Positions 43,040 through 53,082 of a stretch of DNA of 64,000 bases are shown one piece after another. This stretch comes from Polyangiaceae bacterium. Its GTDB lineage: Bacteria > Myxococcota_A > Polyangia > Polyangiales > Polyangiaceae. Position numbers and translations under genes: made by a program. The stretch covers positions 2,542,001 to 2,606,000 of the forward strand of contig JADJRH010000011.1 of NCBI GenBank assembly GCA_016712345.1. Reading direction: 5' to 3'. The notes under the pieces were generated by a model. It was not told the origin of the DNA and ran no database searches. It saw nothing but the letters and a program-made list of their open reading frames with translations. Within the stretch, counting starts at the first letter, position 1, and every line of letters starts with the position of its first letter.

Positions 43040-44242
43040 TTAGAACGTGTAGCGGGCTTGCAAACCGCCGCCGTTCATTCCGATGTGCGGCGTGAACGTC
43101 CAGCCGCGTGCGGTGGCCGGTTTGGCGTCGGCCGACTGCGTGCCGGAAGTGAGAAGGAGATAGGTTCCGGTGCCGGCGACAACGGCGCCCAACCCGTAAA
43201 AGACGAATTGGAGCGGCACGAAGATCGCGGCGCTGCACGCCTTGCCATACTCGGCGATATCGTTGTCGGACGGGTTTGCGCCGTCTTTAAACTTGTGGGT
43301 TTTGGCGCAGAAGTCGCCGCTCTCGATCATTCCGCGAAGCTTGGGTTCAGAGTCGGTTCCGAGTTTTGTTTGTGCGTCGTTGACTTGCAGGCTTGAAAAG
43401 ACGCCGAGGCCAACAAGCAGCGCACCCGCGCCGATGCCGATGAATCCGCCCACTTTGCGAAAATCGATAGGCTTGCTGTCGGTGGCGGGTTGCGGATTGA
43501 GTGCCACGTCAACCGTGCCCGTGGGCTTTACAACCGTTGTTGTTTCAGCGTCGGAAAAGCCTGTTGCGCGGACAGTGATGCGGCGCGAGCCCGAAGGAAC
43601 AGAGAACGTTCCCTCGCCGTTGGTGAGCGATCCGACGGGTTGTCCGTCGACAAATACCTGGCCCGAAACGTTGCCCGCCTTCACGTGAAGCTGGCCTTTG
43701 GGCGGGCCACCGGTGAGCCCCACGAGCAAGTCGTTTGCAACGCGTTTGAGTGCTTCGTCGTTGGCCTCCGTCAGGTTGGCGCTGTACTCAACGCTGTGTA
43801 CACTTGTACCCTGGCCGCGCACCCAATAGTTGAGGTCGCCCTTAATGTTCTCGCCCTTCTTGTTGACAATGCCCCAGATATACCGGTCGGCCTTGATCAC
43901 GTCGGCGATGCGAGACTGACACCCGGCGTCGGGCGGCTCGGTGCAGTTGAGCTTTAAAACAAGCACTTCGAGCGCGTTGTCACCTTCACCGAGCGACCAC
44001 CCCGGCATTGCGCGCACAGCGCTGCGCACGGCTTTGGTGAGCGCTTCGGCCTGGTCGTCGGCGTCGCTTGTTTGAAAGGCGATCACGTGAATTGGCAAAG
44101 TGTCCGGCCCCGGCTCCGCGGCGAAACTTTGGCCGGGGTCTGCAACGAGGGCGGCTCCAAAAAGCAGGCTTCCCAGGGCGGCGCCGCGCCATCGAACAAA
44201 CGATTGCGCGTAACGCCCCGCAGGGGTTTCAAGCTGGCTCAT
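43040..44242 (-). CDS. PEGA-domain membrane-associated protein
   Basis: The protein has 400 residues. After a signal-like segment ending GQSFAAEPG there is a soluble domain. Then QVFVDGQPVGSLTNGEGTFSVPSGSRRITVRATGF is a PEGA domain, and two TM segments (IGAGALLVGLGVFSSL and FYGLGAVVAGTGTYLLL) are near the C-terminus. PEGA domains are common in surface proteins of Myxococcota; the partner is unknown. An alternative start is at 44266. Confidence 0.65.
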   Translation of the reverse strand: MSQLETPAGRYAQSFVRWRGAALGSLLFGAALVADPGQSFAAEPGPDTLPIHVIAFQTSDADDQAEALTKAVRSAVRAMPGWSLGEGDNALEVLVLKLNCTEPPDAGCQSRIADVIKADRYIWGIVNKKGENIKGDLNYWVRGQGTSVHSVEYSANLTEANDEALKRVANDLLVGLTGGPPKGQLHVKAGNVSGQVFVDGQPVGSLTNGEGTFSVPSGSRRITVRATGFSDAETTTVVKPTGTVDVALNPQPATDSKPIDFRKVGGFIGIGAGALLVGLGVFSSLQVNDAQTKLGTDSEPKLRGMIESGDFCAKTHKFKDGANPSDNDIAEYGKACSAAIFVPLQFVFYGLGAVVAGTGTYLLLTSGTQSADAKPATARGWTFTPHIGMNGGGLQARYTF

Positions 44243-44456
44243 GTCGGGCTCCAACGGTCGGTCCACGTTACAGCTATGGGGAGGATCTCGGCAATGTTTA
44301 GACGTCTTTCAAGAAATGAATCGCCCCGGATCCCCGCTCTTCCAAGCTTCGGCCGGTATCCAGCCCACGTGACACCTTCCATTTTTTTGGGCCGGCCAAC
44401 CGCCGCGCACACACGCCACGCATGGGCGCTTTGGTTCGTTGTGTACACAACAAGCG

Positions 44457-46043
44457 TCACCCGATCTCGATCTTGCTCCACATGTCGCGCCTCATCCGCT
44501 CTTTGCGCTTGTCGGTGCGCGTGATGAGACGCGCCGCGCCCCAAGCTGCGAGGAGCTGGCCTTCTTGACCGAGCGCGGGGAGAACCGAGCGCCCCACGAG
44601 TAACGTTCGCTCTATCGGGCCGCGAATAGGTTCACCACTCAGACCCAAAAACCCCGGCGGATCCACCGCGATTTTGCGAACCATCGGCTCGGCGCGGCGC
44701 GACGCATCGGTCAGCTCGGAGCGATCGACGTCGCGACGCTTTCCATCTTCAAAAAGCCACAGCGGAAGCCCGTCGTGAGGCGAGTCCACAACAAGAATGT
44801 GGCGCTCCAAAAAGGGCAATTCGGCAATGAGTGAACGCACCACTTCGGCGCGCGCTTCGGTGATGGGAATGGGCCCCGGAGTGTCGAGGAGAACCTCGGC
44901 AACGAGAAGCTCGTCGTCCGGGCCGCTCGACGGGCCACATCGTTGCAAATGAACCACCGGTCCAAAGGGCCGTCCGGGAACGCGGCTCGCGCGCATGGCG
45001 TGATAGGCCCCCTTGCGCGACGCGGCGCTCGGATCGCTTGGCAACATGAGCACTTCGCGACCGAGAGGCTCGGGAAGCCCTTCTTTCCGAACGACCAACG
45101 ACACCACAAAGCGGCCCACGTTGGATGTAATGCGCGGCCATTCGCGCTGCGCGCGGCGGTGAATTCCTTCGCCCGCGGAAAGTTCAGCGAGGTCTTCACC
45201 CTGACCGTCGGAAACAACGAACGTGGCGCCGGTCGCGTTTTGATCGCCGTCGATGCGCGTTCCGGCGACTGCGCCGCGTTTTAAAAATAGGGCGTCAACG
45301 CGCTCGCCGAGCGCCGCGCGGCCCCCGTACGAGGCGATGCGCTCGATCAAAAACTCTTCGAGTTCATCTTCGCCGCCCGCGATGGCGTGTACACCTCTGG
45401 TCCAAGCTCCATGGAGGCGGGCCACGGCGAACGGCGGGGGCAGCGTTGCAAAGTCGGTTGCAAAAAGAACCGATTGCGTCACGATCTGCCTGAAAAGGTG
45501 GGCGCGCGGAAATTCAGCGAGCAGGTCGGCGTCGGGCTCGGCTCTCACAAACGGCAGCAGCGCGGCGATGCGATTTGTCTCGCGCCGCTCCCAAAATGTG
45601 CCGGGCGGCCACACGCAGTCGCGACTGAAAGCATCGTCGGCCACCGCGTTCACGCGCGACAGTTCCGCGTACAGATCGTCAACGAGGCGCCGCAGCTCCG
45701 GCATTTCACGCTCGATCTCGCGCGTGAGCAGACCCACATCCGGTGGAAAATCCAGGCGGCGCCGCGGGGCAACAACTTGAAACATGGGTGAAAGCGGCTG
45801 GGCGCGGCGCCGCCACGTTTGCGACTGCGCAAGCTCCACAACAATGCGCGACCATGCGGGCGAATTCGACGCGAGAAGCGTGAAGGCCCGGCGCCGCAGC
45901 GCGAACTTGCCGTAGCGATACCCGCAGGGTCTCTGCCCTTGGCCCACCAGGAGCACCGTAAAATCGCGGCGCGCCAGCAATGCGGCGGTTGTCAACGCGC
46001 CGATGGAGCGGCCCAGAACGACGACGTCGTAATGCCGGCTCAC
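44457..46043 (-). CDS. FAD-dependent phytoene-desaturase-like oxidoreductase
   Basis: The protein has 528 residues. The N-terminal VVVLGRSIGALTTAALLARR is a dinucleotide-binding fold with the second Gly replaced. A C-terminal LLVGRSVLPALGQEGQLLAAWGAARL matches the flavin-binding end of carotenoid desaturase-type enzymes. Substrate is unknown; lipids or pigments are possible. It lies directly after purN on the same strand. Confidence 0.7.
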   Translation of the reverse strand: MSRHYDVVVLGRSIGALTTAALLARRDFTVLLVGQGQRPCGYRYGKFALRRRAFTLLASNSPAWSRIVVELAQSQTWRRRAQPLSPMFQVVAPRRRLDFPPDVGLLTREIEREMPELRRLVDDLYAELSRVNAVADDAFSRDCVWPPGTFWERRETNRIAALLPFVRAEPDADLLAEFPRAHLFRQIVTQSVLFATDFATLPPPFAVARLHGAWTRGVHAIAGGEDELEEFLIERIASYGGRAALGERVDALFLKRGAVAGTRIDGDQNATGATFVVSDGQGEDLAELSAGEGIHRRAQREWPRITSNVGRFVVSLVVRKEGLPEPLGREVLMLPSDPSAASRKGAYHAMRASRVPGRPFGPVVHLQRCGPSSGPDDELLVAEVLLDTPGPIPITEARAEVVRSLIAELPFLERHILVVDSPHDGLPLWLFEDGKRRDVDRSELTDASRRAEPMVRKIAVDPPGFLGLSGEPIRGPIERTLLVGRSVLPALGQEGQLLAAWGAARLITRTDKRKERMRRDMWSKIEIG

Positions 46044-46056
46044 ATGGTTCTCCCTG

Positions 46057-46692
46057 CTATTCCTCTTGGTGAATGACGACGCGCGCTCGCCGATTTTCGT
46101 CCGCGGGAACGAGCGTCACGCGGCCTTGGGCAATCCATTGAAGCACGCGGGGCAAAAGAGTGTGCTCGGCCGATAAAATTCTCGCCGAGAGCGTTTCTTC
46201 GGTGTCGTCGTCGAGAACCGAAACGGCCGTTTGCGAAATAATCGGACCGGTGTCGGTTCCGCTGTCCACAAAGTGAACGGTACACCCGGCGATCTTTACC
46301 CCGTATTGAAGCGCCTGCGCCTGCGAGTGTACACCTGGAAACGCCGGCAGCAGCGACGGGTGAATATTGATCACGCGACCCGGAAACGCGTTTAAGAAAA
46401 CGGGCGTGACAATGCGCATAAAACCGGCGAGGACAACCCATGTAACGCCGGCTTCGCGCAGGGTTGCCACGAGCGCCTCGTCGTATGCTTCGCGCGAAGC
46501 GTAGTCGCGATGCGAAAGAACAGCCGTGTGTACACCACGGGCTTTGGCGTGAACGAGGCCGCCCGCGTCGGCTCTGTTGGAAAGCACCAACCGCACGCGT
46601 GCGTCGAGTCGCTCCGCGCCGATCGCATGGAGGATCGAAAGCAGATTGCTGCCACGGCCCGAAATGAGGACACCCAAATCAAGCGTGCTCAT
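46057..46692 (-). CDS. purN: Phosphoribosylglycinamide formyltransferase PurN
   Basis: The protein has 211 residues. GVLISGRGSNLLSIL is the phosphate-binding start, RVINIHPSLLPAFPG contains the catalytic Asn and His, and HFVDSGTDTGPIISQ the catalytic Asp. It transfers formyl from 10-formyl-tetrahydrofolate to GAR in purine synthesis. It starts 3 bp after purM on the same strand, so they are cotranscribed. Confidence 0.95.
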   Translation of the reverse strand: MSTLDLGVLISGRGSNLLSILHAIGAERLDARVRLVLSNRADAGGLVHAKARGVHTAVLSHRDYASREAYDEALVATLREAGVTWVVLAGFMRIVTPVFLNAFPGRVINIHPSLLPAFPGVHSQAQALQYGVKIAGCTVHFVDSGTDTGPIISQTAVSVLDDDTEETLSARILSAEHTLLPRVLQWIAQGRVTLVPADENRRARVVIHQEE

Positions 46693-46694
46693 GG

Positions 46695-47744
46695 CTACTC
46701 TTCAAATACGACGCGCTCTTCAAACGCGGCGCCCGGGGTTTCGATCACCTCGCCCAACACCCAGGCGCTCTCACCCGCGCCCCGAAGCGCGGAGATCGCC
46801 GCGTCAACCGCCGAACGCTCGGCAACCGCAATCAGACCCACGCCGAGGTTGAACGTCCGGCGCATTTCCGCCTCTTCAACGGGGCCGTGCGTTTGCAAAA
46901 AACGAAAGATCGCAGGTCGCTCAAACGACGGCATTTTCAAACGCGCTCCCAGTCCGTCCGGGAAAATGCGCGGGACGTTGCCCGGCAAACCTCCGCCCGT
47001 GATGTGCGAAAGACCTTTGATCGAAGGCCCGCAGGCACCGAGCAGGGCGGTCACGGCCTTCGCGTAGATTTTTGTAGGAACGAGAAGCGCCTCGCCCGCC
47101 GTTTTTCCAAGCCCCGGCAGCGGGTCACTCATTTTTAAGCCCGCGACGTTTTCGATCACGTGGCGCGCGAGCGAGTACCCATTGGAATGGAGCCCGCTCG
47201 ACCCAACGCCGATCACGACGTCGCCGGGTTTGATGTTCGACCCATTTAAGATTGCGCCGCGCTCAACAACGCCAACCGCAAACCCCGCGAGGTCGTATTC
47301 GCCCGGTGCGTACATTCCCGGCAGTTCGGCTGTTTCACCGCCGAGAAGTGCACAACCGGCTTGGAGGCAGCCTTCCGCAATTCCGCGAATGACTGCCTCG
47401 GCAACGCCCACGTCGAGTTTTCCGGTGCCAAAGTAGTCCAAGAAAAACAGCGGGCGGGCGCCTGTTGTGATCACGTCGTTCACACACATCGCAACGAGAT
47501 CGATGCCGATGGTGTCGTGTACACCTGTGGCGAATGCCACCTTGAGTTTGGTGCCAACGCCGTCCGTACCGCTCACGAGCACGGGATCTTTCATGCCCGC
47601 GGGAACGGCGCAAAGACCGGCAAAACCGCCCACATCCGCCAGCACTTCGGGAATGCGTGTTCGTTTTGCGAGCGGCGAAATGCGATCGACGAGCGCATCG
47701 CCCGCATCGATATCCACGCCGGCTTGTTTGTAGGTGACGGCCAT
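46695..47744 (-). CDS. purM: Phosphoribosylformylglycinamidine cyclo-ligase PurM
   Basis: The protein has 349 residues from MAVTYKQAGVDIDAG. SGTDGVGTKLKVAF, MCVNDVITTGARPLFFLDYF, LLGGETAELPGMY and SSGLHSNGYSLAR are the classical AIR synthetase motifs for ATP and substrate binding. It makes AIR from FGAM. A longer frame to 47804 has no support. Confidence 0.95.
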   Translation of the reverse strand: MAVTYKQAGVDIDAGDALVDRISPLAKRTRIPEVLADVGGFAGLCAVPAGMKDPVLVSGTDGVGTKLKVAFATGVHDTIGIDLVAMCVNDVITTGARPLFFLDYFGTGKLDVGVAEAVIRGIAEGCLQAGCALLGGETAELPGMYAPGEYDLAGFAVGVVERGAILNGSNIKPGDVVIGVGSSGLHSNGYSLARHVIENVAGLKMSDPLPGLGKTAGEALLVPTKIYAKAVTALLGACGPSIKGLSHITGGGLPGNVPRIFPDGLGARLKMPSFERPAIFRFLQTHGPVEEAEMRRTFNLGVGLIAVAERSAVDAAISALRGAGESAWVLGEVIETPGAAFEERVVFEE

Positions 47745-47837
47745 GTTTGGCGCTCTTCGCACGGCTCCGAGATGCGTGTCAAACCAAGCGGCGCGTTGGA
47801 CCAAGCCGGGCGTGCTGAAGCGAACCCGCAGCCGGTG

Positions 47838-50129
47838 CTACCGTCGCTTTTTCTTGGTTGTTTTCGCCCGATCGCGCACGTTTCGTGTGCGTGGACCGTG
47901 AGCCGTTTTTGCGGCAGGTCGATCGGTTGTTCGTTTGGAGGTTTTCACGCGGCGCTTTTGGGGTCTTTCGGCAGGCGCCTCTTCATCGCGAACGCGACGC
48001 CCGTACACCGTGCGGCGCTCAATGCTCACGTCCTCCACCAGCACGAGCATGCTGTCCCCGAGAGCAACCCGGTCGCCGGAGCGCGGTGCCATGGCGAACA
48101 AGCCGCTGTCGTCGATCACAAACTCGGAACCGAGGGCTTCCTGCCGCACGAGCACATCCACGAACGGCTTTTCGAGCGACACAAAGGCACCGCTCGCAAC
48201 AAACGCGGTGACCGTTCCTGTGTACACTTGGCCAATGTGACTTTGCATCACCAGCGCGCGGTAAAGATCGGCAACCTCGCGTTCGATCTCCATCGCTTTG
48301 CGCTCTTGGCCCGACGCCGTTGAAGCGGCGGCTCGGAGTCGCTCGTTTGCGCTTTCGCTTTGATCCACCGTGTCGTGATGGAGCAGCGCGCGCACCGCTC
48401 GATGCACAACAATGTCGGGATAGCGCCGGATGGGCGACGTGAAATGCAAATACGCCGGTGAAGCGAGCCCAAAGTGGCCGATGTTGCCCACTTCGTAAAC
48501 GGCCTGGCGCATGGCGCGCAGCAACAGACCGTGCAGCACATGTTTGCGAGGGTGTTTGGCAATGCGCTTGAGAAACTTGGAGAGCTTCTTCGGATCGAGC
48601 GCATCTTCCATTTCGAAAGGAACATCAAGCACTTCACATGCGGCAGCAAAACGCTCCAACTTCGCTTCGTCGGGGGCACCGTGGTTTCGAAAAATGCAGG
48701 GCGCGCTCCGCGCGAGCAGCCAGGCCGCCACTTGTTCGTTGGCGAGCAGCATCAACTCTTCAATGAGCTGATAGGCCTTCGCAACGCCGGGATCGCGCGA
48801 GCGTTTTTCCACATCGATAGGCGCGCGCGTTTCTGGATCGACAATGATTTTTGCTTCGGGAAGATCGAGGTCGAGAGCGCCTCGACGAAGCCGCTTCGCT
48901 CGCAGCAGCATGGCGAGATCGAACATGGTTTGAAGGTCGTCCCGCATGGCTTCAGCCGCGGGATCGGTCGGCATTTCTGTTGAGAGATGAAGCGCGCGCG
49001 CGACCCCGGGGTACGTCAGCTTGGCGCGCGACTTCATAAACCCCTCCATGAGTCGCGACGCCGTCGGATTGCCCGACGCATCGATTTCAACTTCGATCGC
49101 CAAACAAAGCCGCGTCACATCGGGAAGCAGCGAGCACAGCTTTGATGAGAGCGCCGAAGGCAACATTGGGATCGCGCGGTCCGGCAGATAGATCGATGTA
49201 CCTCTCCCGAGCGCAGAATCGTCGAGCGCGGTGCCGGTTTTCACGTAGTGCGACACGTCGGCGATGGCGATCCACGCTGTGTACCCACCGCTTTCGTTTC
49301 GCACAACCCACACCGCGTCGTCGTGATCGCGCGCATCTTCCGGGTCGATAGTGGGAAGGGGCAGGTGAGTGAGATCGACGCGACCTGCGAGCGCCTCGGG
49401 GCTCACTTCGGTACCAAACGCGTCCGCTTCGTGAACGGCCTCGGGCGGATGCGCTTCTTCAACACCTTCGCGAATTAGAATTTTTGCGGTTTCGGCTTCG
49501 GGTGTACCCGGCGGTCCCAGCGCTGCGAGCAGACGCGCCTCGGGATTTTCATCAACCGTTTCAGGAAAGCGGGTGATCTCCGCAACGCACGCGTCGCCGT
49601 CTTGCCCATCCGTGCCGGCCGTGAGCACCACCGGACCGCGAATTCGGGTGTCGTCCGTCTCCACCCATGCGCTTTTGCCCCGCCGCCGCAGCACGCCGGT
49701 GATGCGCGCGTTGCGCCGCTTCACAATGCTCACGACAGCGCCTTCCAAGCCTCGGCGCGAACGAGACACAACGCGGGCGAGCACTGTGTCGCCGTGCAGC
49801 GCTCCGCCCATCGCCTCCTGCGGAATGAAGAGATCGCCTTCTCCTCCGGCCGAAATGACAAAGCCAAACCCTCGCGCGTTGACGTTGATCGGCCCTTCCA
49901 CCTCGTGTGTACGCTCGCCGGCCTGCGCCTTGTTCAATCGAAACTTTTGTCCTGAAAGCGGAACAATGCTTCCGTCAAACGCCAGGTCGTCGAGAAGATG
50001 TTGGAGCTTTGTGTACGCACCGGGCTCAACGCCCAGGCGTTCGGCGATTTCTTGAGTGTGAAGAGCGCGCCCGGCGGCAGCAAGCACGTCCACCACGCGA
50101 TCGCGTCGGATCGAATTGTGCGTTGTCAT
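47838..50129 (-). CDS. rnr: Ribonuclease R
   Basis: The protein has 763 residues. An N-terminal winged-helix domain (DVLAAAGRALHTQEIAERL) and cold-shock-like domains precede the RNB domain. IDPEDARDHDDAVWV contains catalytic Asp residues, and DRAIPMLPSALSSKLCSL is the RNB signature. An S1 domain (GQVYTGTVTAFVASGAFVSLE) and a basic tail follow, which unwinds structured RNA. A 3'-5' exonuclease of this kind could matter for the structured RNA at 34-36 kb, though no direct link is shown. Confidence 0.93.
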   Translation of the reverse strand: MTTHNSIRRDRVVDVLAAAGRALHTQEIAERLGVEPGAYTKLQHLLDDLAFDGSIVPLSGQKFRLNKAQAGERTHEVEGPINVNARGFGFVISAGGEGDLFIPQEAMGGALHGDTVLARVVSRSRRGLEGAVVSIVKRRNARITGVLRRRGKSAWVETDDTRIRGPVVLTAGTDGQDGDACVAEITRFPETVDENPEARLLAALGPPGTPEAETAKILIREGVEEAHPPEAVHEADAFGTEVSPEALAGRVDLTHLPLPTIDPEDARDHDDAVWVVRNESGGYTAWIAIADVSHYVKTGTALDDSALGRGTSIYLPDRAIPMLPSALSSKLCSLLPDVTRLCLAIEVEIDASGNPTASRLMEGFMKSRAKLTYPGVARALHLSTEMPTDPAAEAMRDDLQTMFDLAMLLRAKRLRRGALDLDLPEAKIIVDPETRAPIDVEKRSRDPGVAKAYQLIEELMLLANEQVAAWLLARSAPCIFRNHGAPDEAKLERFAAACEVLDVPFEMEDALDPKKLSKFLKRIAKHPRKHVLHGLLLRAMRQAVYEVGNIGHFGLASPAYLHFTSPIRRYPDIVVHRAVRALLHHDTVDQSESANERLRAAASTASGQERKAMEIEREVADLYRALVMQSHIGQVYTGTVTAFVASGAFVSLEKPFVDVLVRQEALGSEFVIDDSGLFAMAPRSGDRVALGDSMLVLVEDVSIERRTVYGRRVRDEEAPAERPQKRRVKTSKRTTDRPAAKTAHGPRTRNVRDRAKTTKKKRR

Positions 50130-50259
50130 AAAAAGGAACGGAGGGAAGGTGATGGAGGGCTGCGAACTTTTTGTTCAGCGTTGAAACGCGACGCCCTTTT
50201 AGCAGGGATTTCGGCGAACGGTATTTTCAGCCGCGCACAACTCGAACGTTTGGCTCAAC

Positions 50260-51681
50260 TCACTGGTTGATGGAGCTTGTGCCCGGCGGCGGACACGACG
50301 CGACGTGAACGTCGTCGATGTTCCAACCGGATATCGTTCCATTTGAGGTGAGCTGCGCGAAACCGAATCGGATTTGAATCTTTTCGCCTTTGAACTGATT
50401 CAGATCGTGAACCATCAGCTTCCACTGATTGTCGAATACATCCTGTCCATTTGTCCAAATCATTACCCATGTGAGGCCCGAGTCCTTCGTGACCTCGACA
50501 GTGTGCGGCCTTGTCAAATTCGACGTTGTGTTCAGCCAGCGCCAATACGACAGGAAGAGCGTTGTGTACGCAGTGGCGTCGATCTCTTTGCTTGTCAGAT
50601 ACGATGGACCGGTCGACACGGGGCTTCCGCCGATGGCCACACCGGCAATGCCGTTGTCCATCGTGATGGTGTGATCCTCCACTGGGTCGGGATTTCCAAG
50701 CGTCGGAGGCGCATTTGAGAGTTTCGCCGGGCCCACCTGCCATTCAGATCCAAACGTCCACTTTCCGCTCTGAGCGTTGGAGAAGTCGTCCTGAAAAATC
50801 GCGCCGAGCGGAGCGCACATTTCTACGTTTTGGTTGTTGCAGATGAAGGCGCCCTGACAGGTCACCGGTTGACCGCCCACCTGCACCGTTGCCGTGCACA
50901 CCTCAAATGCAAGGTCATCCGGGGTTCCGTTGCAGTCGTTGTCGAGGTCATCGCAGATTTCTTGGCTTGGCTCCACCGCTGGAAAACACTCGAGCAACCC
51001 CTTGTCCGAGTTGCATTGCTTCTTTCCCGTTTTGCAGACGCCGAGCGCATCCGCAAGGGTACACATGCTTCCAACGCCTTGAACGTCGTCGGTTTCGCCG
51101 TCGCAGTCGTCATCGATGTCGTTGCACGTCTCGTCCTTGGCTCCGACAAATCCTTCACACGGTTGCCAAACGCCGTTTTCGCAGGCCGACAGTCCCTTTT
51201 TGCAAATGCCCACACCCGGCATGCCCGGCCCTTCAAAACAGTCTTGAACCTCGCCGTTTCGGCACGGGCAGTCTTCGTCTTTGAGACCGTCACAGTCGTT
51301 GTCGAGGCCGTCGCAAACGTCCGCCGCGGGCAGCACTTCATCTTCGCAAAGACCCCACTCGTTGTCCTTGCAGGTTTGTGTACCCTTCTTGCACTCGCCC
51401 ACTTCAGCGGTGTTTGCCGGGCCCGTGTAACAGGGCTGCGTTTCACCGTTGGTGCAGTCGGTCGGCGCGCCGCCGGTTCCGCCGGTCGCCGTGCCTCCAA
51501 CGCCGCCCGTTCCGCCGGAGGCTGTGGTGGACGACGAAGTTGTTGACCCACCCGTCGCTCCCGCCCCTCCGCCGCCCGCGCCTGCGGTGGCTTGAAACGA
51601 CTCTCCGCATCCCGCGACGGCCACTGGAAACACCGCCGCGAAAAACGCCCAACGCCACGTGCCTGTGCGCAATGTTGTCAT
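50260..51681 (-). CDS. MopE-like Asp/Cys-repeat lipoprotein
   Basis: The protein has 473 residues from MTTLRTGTWR. The lipobox is VAVAGCGES, then a Gly/Ser/Thr linker. It has repeats like ADVCDGLDNDCDGLKDEDC, ETCNDIDDDCDGETDD and EICDDLDNDCNGTPDD, the MopE-type putative metal-binding Asp-rich motif. The C-terminal domain is a beta-sandwich with WNIDDVHVASC. It is probably a surface protein. Confidence 0.75.
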   Translation of the reverse strand: MTTLRTGTWRWAFFAAVFPVAVAGCGESFQATAGAGGGGAGATGGSTTSSSTTASGGTGGVGGTATGGTGGAPTDCTNGETQPCYTGPANTAEVGECKKGTQTCKDNEWGLCEDEVLPAADVCDGLDNDCDGLKDEDCPCRNGEVQDCFEGPGMPGVGICKKGLSACENGVWQPCEGFVGAKDETCNDIDDDCDGETDDVQGVGSMCTLADALGVCKTGKKQCNSDKGLLECFPAVEPSQEICDDLDNDCNGTPDDLAFEVCTATVQVGGQPVTCQGAFICNNQNVEMCAPLGAIFQDDFSNAQSGKWTFGSEWQVGPAKLSNAPPTLGNPDPVEDHTITMDNGIAGVAIGGSPVSTGPSYLTSKEIDATAYTTLFLSYWRWLNTTSNLTRPHTVEVTKDSGLTWVMIWTNGQDVFDNQWKLMVHDLNQFKGEKIQIRFGFAQLTSNGTISGWNIDDVHVASCPPPGTSSINQ

Positions 51682-51829
51682 TGTGACGACCCATACAGCG
51701 GGAAAGTAAGCATCAGGCGGCGGTCCCGATCCGTCGCCCTCAAGGTTTAAAGCGTACGCCCCGGAACGTAGCCCGGGCAAGGTCGCCGACGGCTCAGGAA
51801 TGTGTTTGGCGTGATAGGGTCACCGCGCC

Positions 51830-53077
51830 ATGGCGCCTTCGCCCCAGAACTCCGCTCCCACGCCTTCGTCAACGGGCAACCTCGTGCTGGTTCGAGCCGC
51901 GGCCATCGCCAAACAGCTCGCTCTTTCCGCGGCACTGATGGCGTCGGCGGTGTTGTACATCGACTACAAAAACGCAGGAGATCCAGCGTTTTGCGGTGTT
52001 GCATCGGGGTGTTTTGCCGTGCGCATTTCGCCGTACAGCCACATTGTGGGTGTGCCCCTGCCCACCTTGGCCCTGCCGGCTTTTGCGATCTTGTTCATGG
52101 CGTCGCTCTTGTCCAAAACGCGTGACCACCATCGCATCGTGGCCGCACTCGCAACCCTCGGTTCGCTCGCCGCGATCGCGCTGATCGTGATCCAAGGCGC
52201 GCTCATCGGGGCGTTTTGCAAGTGGTGCGTCATCGTTGATTCGTCTGCCGTCTTGGCGGGCGCCGCCGCAATCACGATCGCGCTCGGCGCAGGCTCGGAG
52301 TCAAGTGTACACAACGCATCATTCGGCAAAACACCGGCCGCGGCGTGGGCAATCGCGGGTGCGTTGGCCGTGCTCGTGCCGTTCGTCTGGGCCCGCTACC
52401 CCGAGGTGCCGCCCGCTCCCCCGGAAATCCAAGCGGAACAAGAGGCGGGCAAAGTCACCATTGTCGCGTTTACCGACTTTGAGTGCCCCTACTGCCGCAA
52501 GCTCCACCCCATGATCGACAAGGCGCTCCATGACCATCCCGACAAAGTTCGATTGGTCCGCAAGATGAAACCGCTCGGTGGACATCCCGGAGCCATGCCC
52601 GCCGCAAAGGCTTTTTTGTGTACACCCGAAGACAAGCGGTCGGCCATGGCGGACTACCTGTACCAAGCCGAAACAGGCGTTTTGGGCGACAAACAATTGG
52701 CGGCAACGGCCGAAAAAATGGGCTTTGGTGATCGCGAGAGCTTTGCCCAATGCATGGCCTCCGACCAAACGGCGAAGACCATTGCGCGCGACTCCGAGCA
52801 GTTCACCAAGCTCGGTGGAAAGGGATTGCCGTACACATGGATCGGTCCCCGCGTCGTGCTCGGCGCCAACGGTCCCCGCCTCGAAGAGGCTGTGGAAAAC
52901 GAAATGGCGGGCCCGCGCCCCGTTCTCCCCGTATCGGCGATGTTTGCCGTGTTAGGCGCCGTTTTTGTGGTCGCTTCAATCATCGCTGGGCGCGCCCGCG
53001 TACCGATGAACAGCGGTACCGATGCGCCCACGGATCGCGGTACCAGTTCCGATCGTGACGGGACCGTGCAAAGTTAG
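51830..53077 (+). CDS. VKOR-DsbA fusion (disulphide-bond formation)
   Basis: The protein has 415 residues. The N-terminal part has four TM segments with a loop cysteine pair (CGVASGC) and a CKWC active site near the TM3-TM4 end, the vitamin K epoxide reductase arrangement. It is followed by a DsbA-like thioredoxin domain (VAFTDFECPYCRKLHP, CPYC) and a C-terminal TM (VLPVSAMFAVLGAVFVVASII). Such fusions reoxidise their own thioredoxin domain through quinone. It begins a plus-strand run with add. Confidence 0.85.
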   Translation: MAPSPQNSAPTPSSTGNLVLVRAAAIAKQLALSAALMASAVLYIDYKNAGDPAFCGVASGCFAVRISPYSHIVGVPLPTLALPAFAILFMASLLSKTRDHHRIVAALATLGSLAAIALIVIQGALIGAFCKWCVIVDSSAVLAGAAAITIALGAGSESSVHNASFGKTPAAAWAIAGALAVLVPFVWARYPEVPPAPPEIQAEQEAGKVTIVAFTDFECPYCRKLHPMIDKALHDHPDKVRLVRKMKPLGGHPGAMPAAKAFLCTPEDKRSAMADYLYQAETGVLGDKQLAATAEKMGFGDRESFAQCMASDQTAKTIARDSEQFTKLGGKGLPYTWIGPRVVLGANGPRLEEAVENEMAGPRPVLPVSAMFAVLGAVFVVASIIAGRARVPMNSGTDAPTDRGTSSDRDGTVQS

Positions 53078-53082
53078 AGGCG

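Noticed and set aside
43032..43238. N-terminal extension of RsmD
   Set aside because: It overlaps the upstream PEGA gene; conserved RsmD sequence starts at MRVIAG.
50130..50259. Possible small RNA between rnr and the MopE-like gene
   Set aside because: No strong hairpin with a T run and no conserved motif is visible in this short interval.
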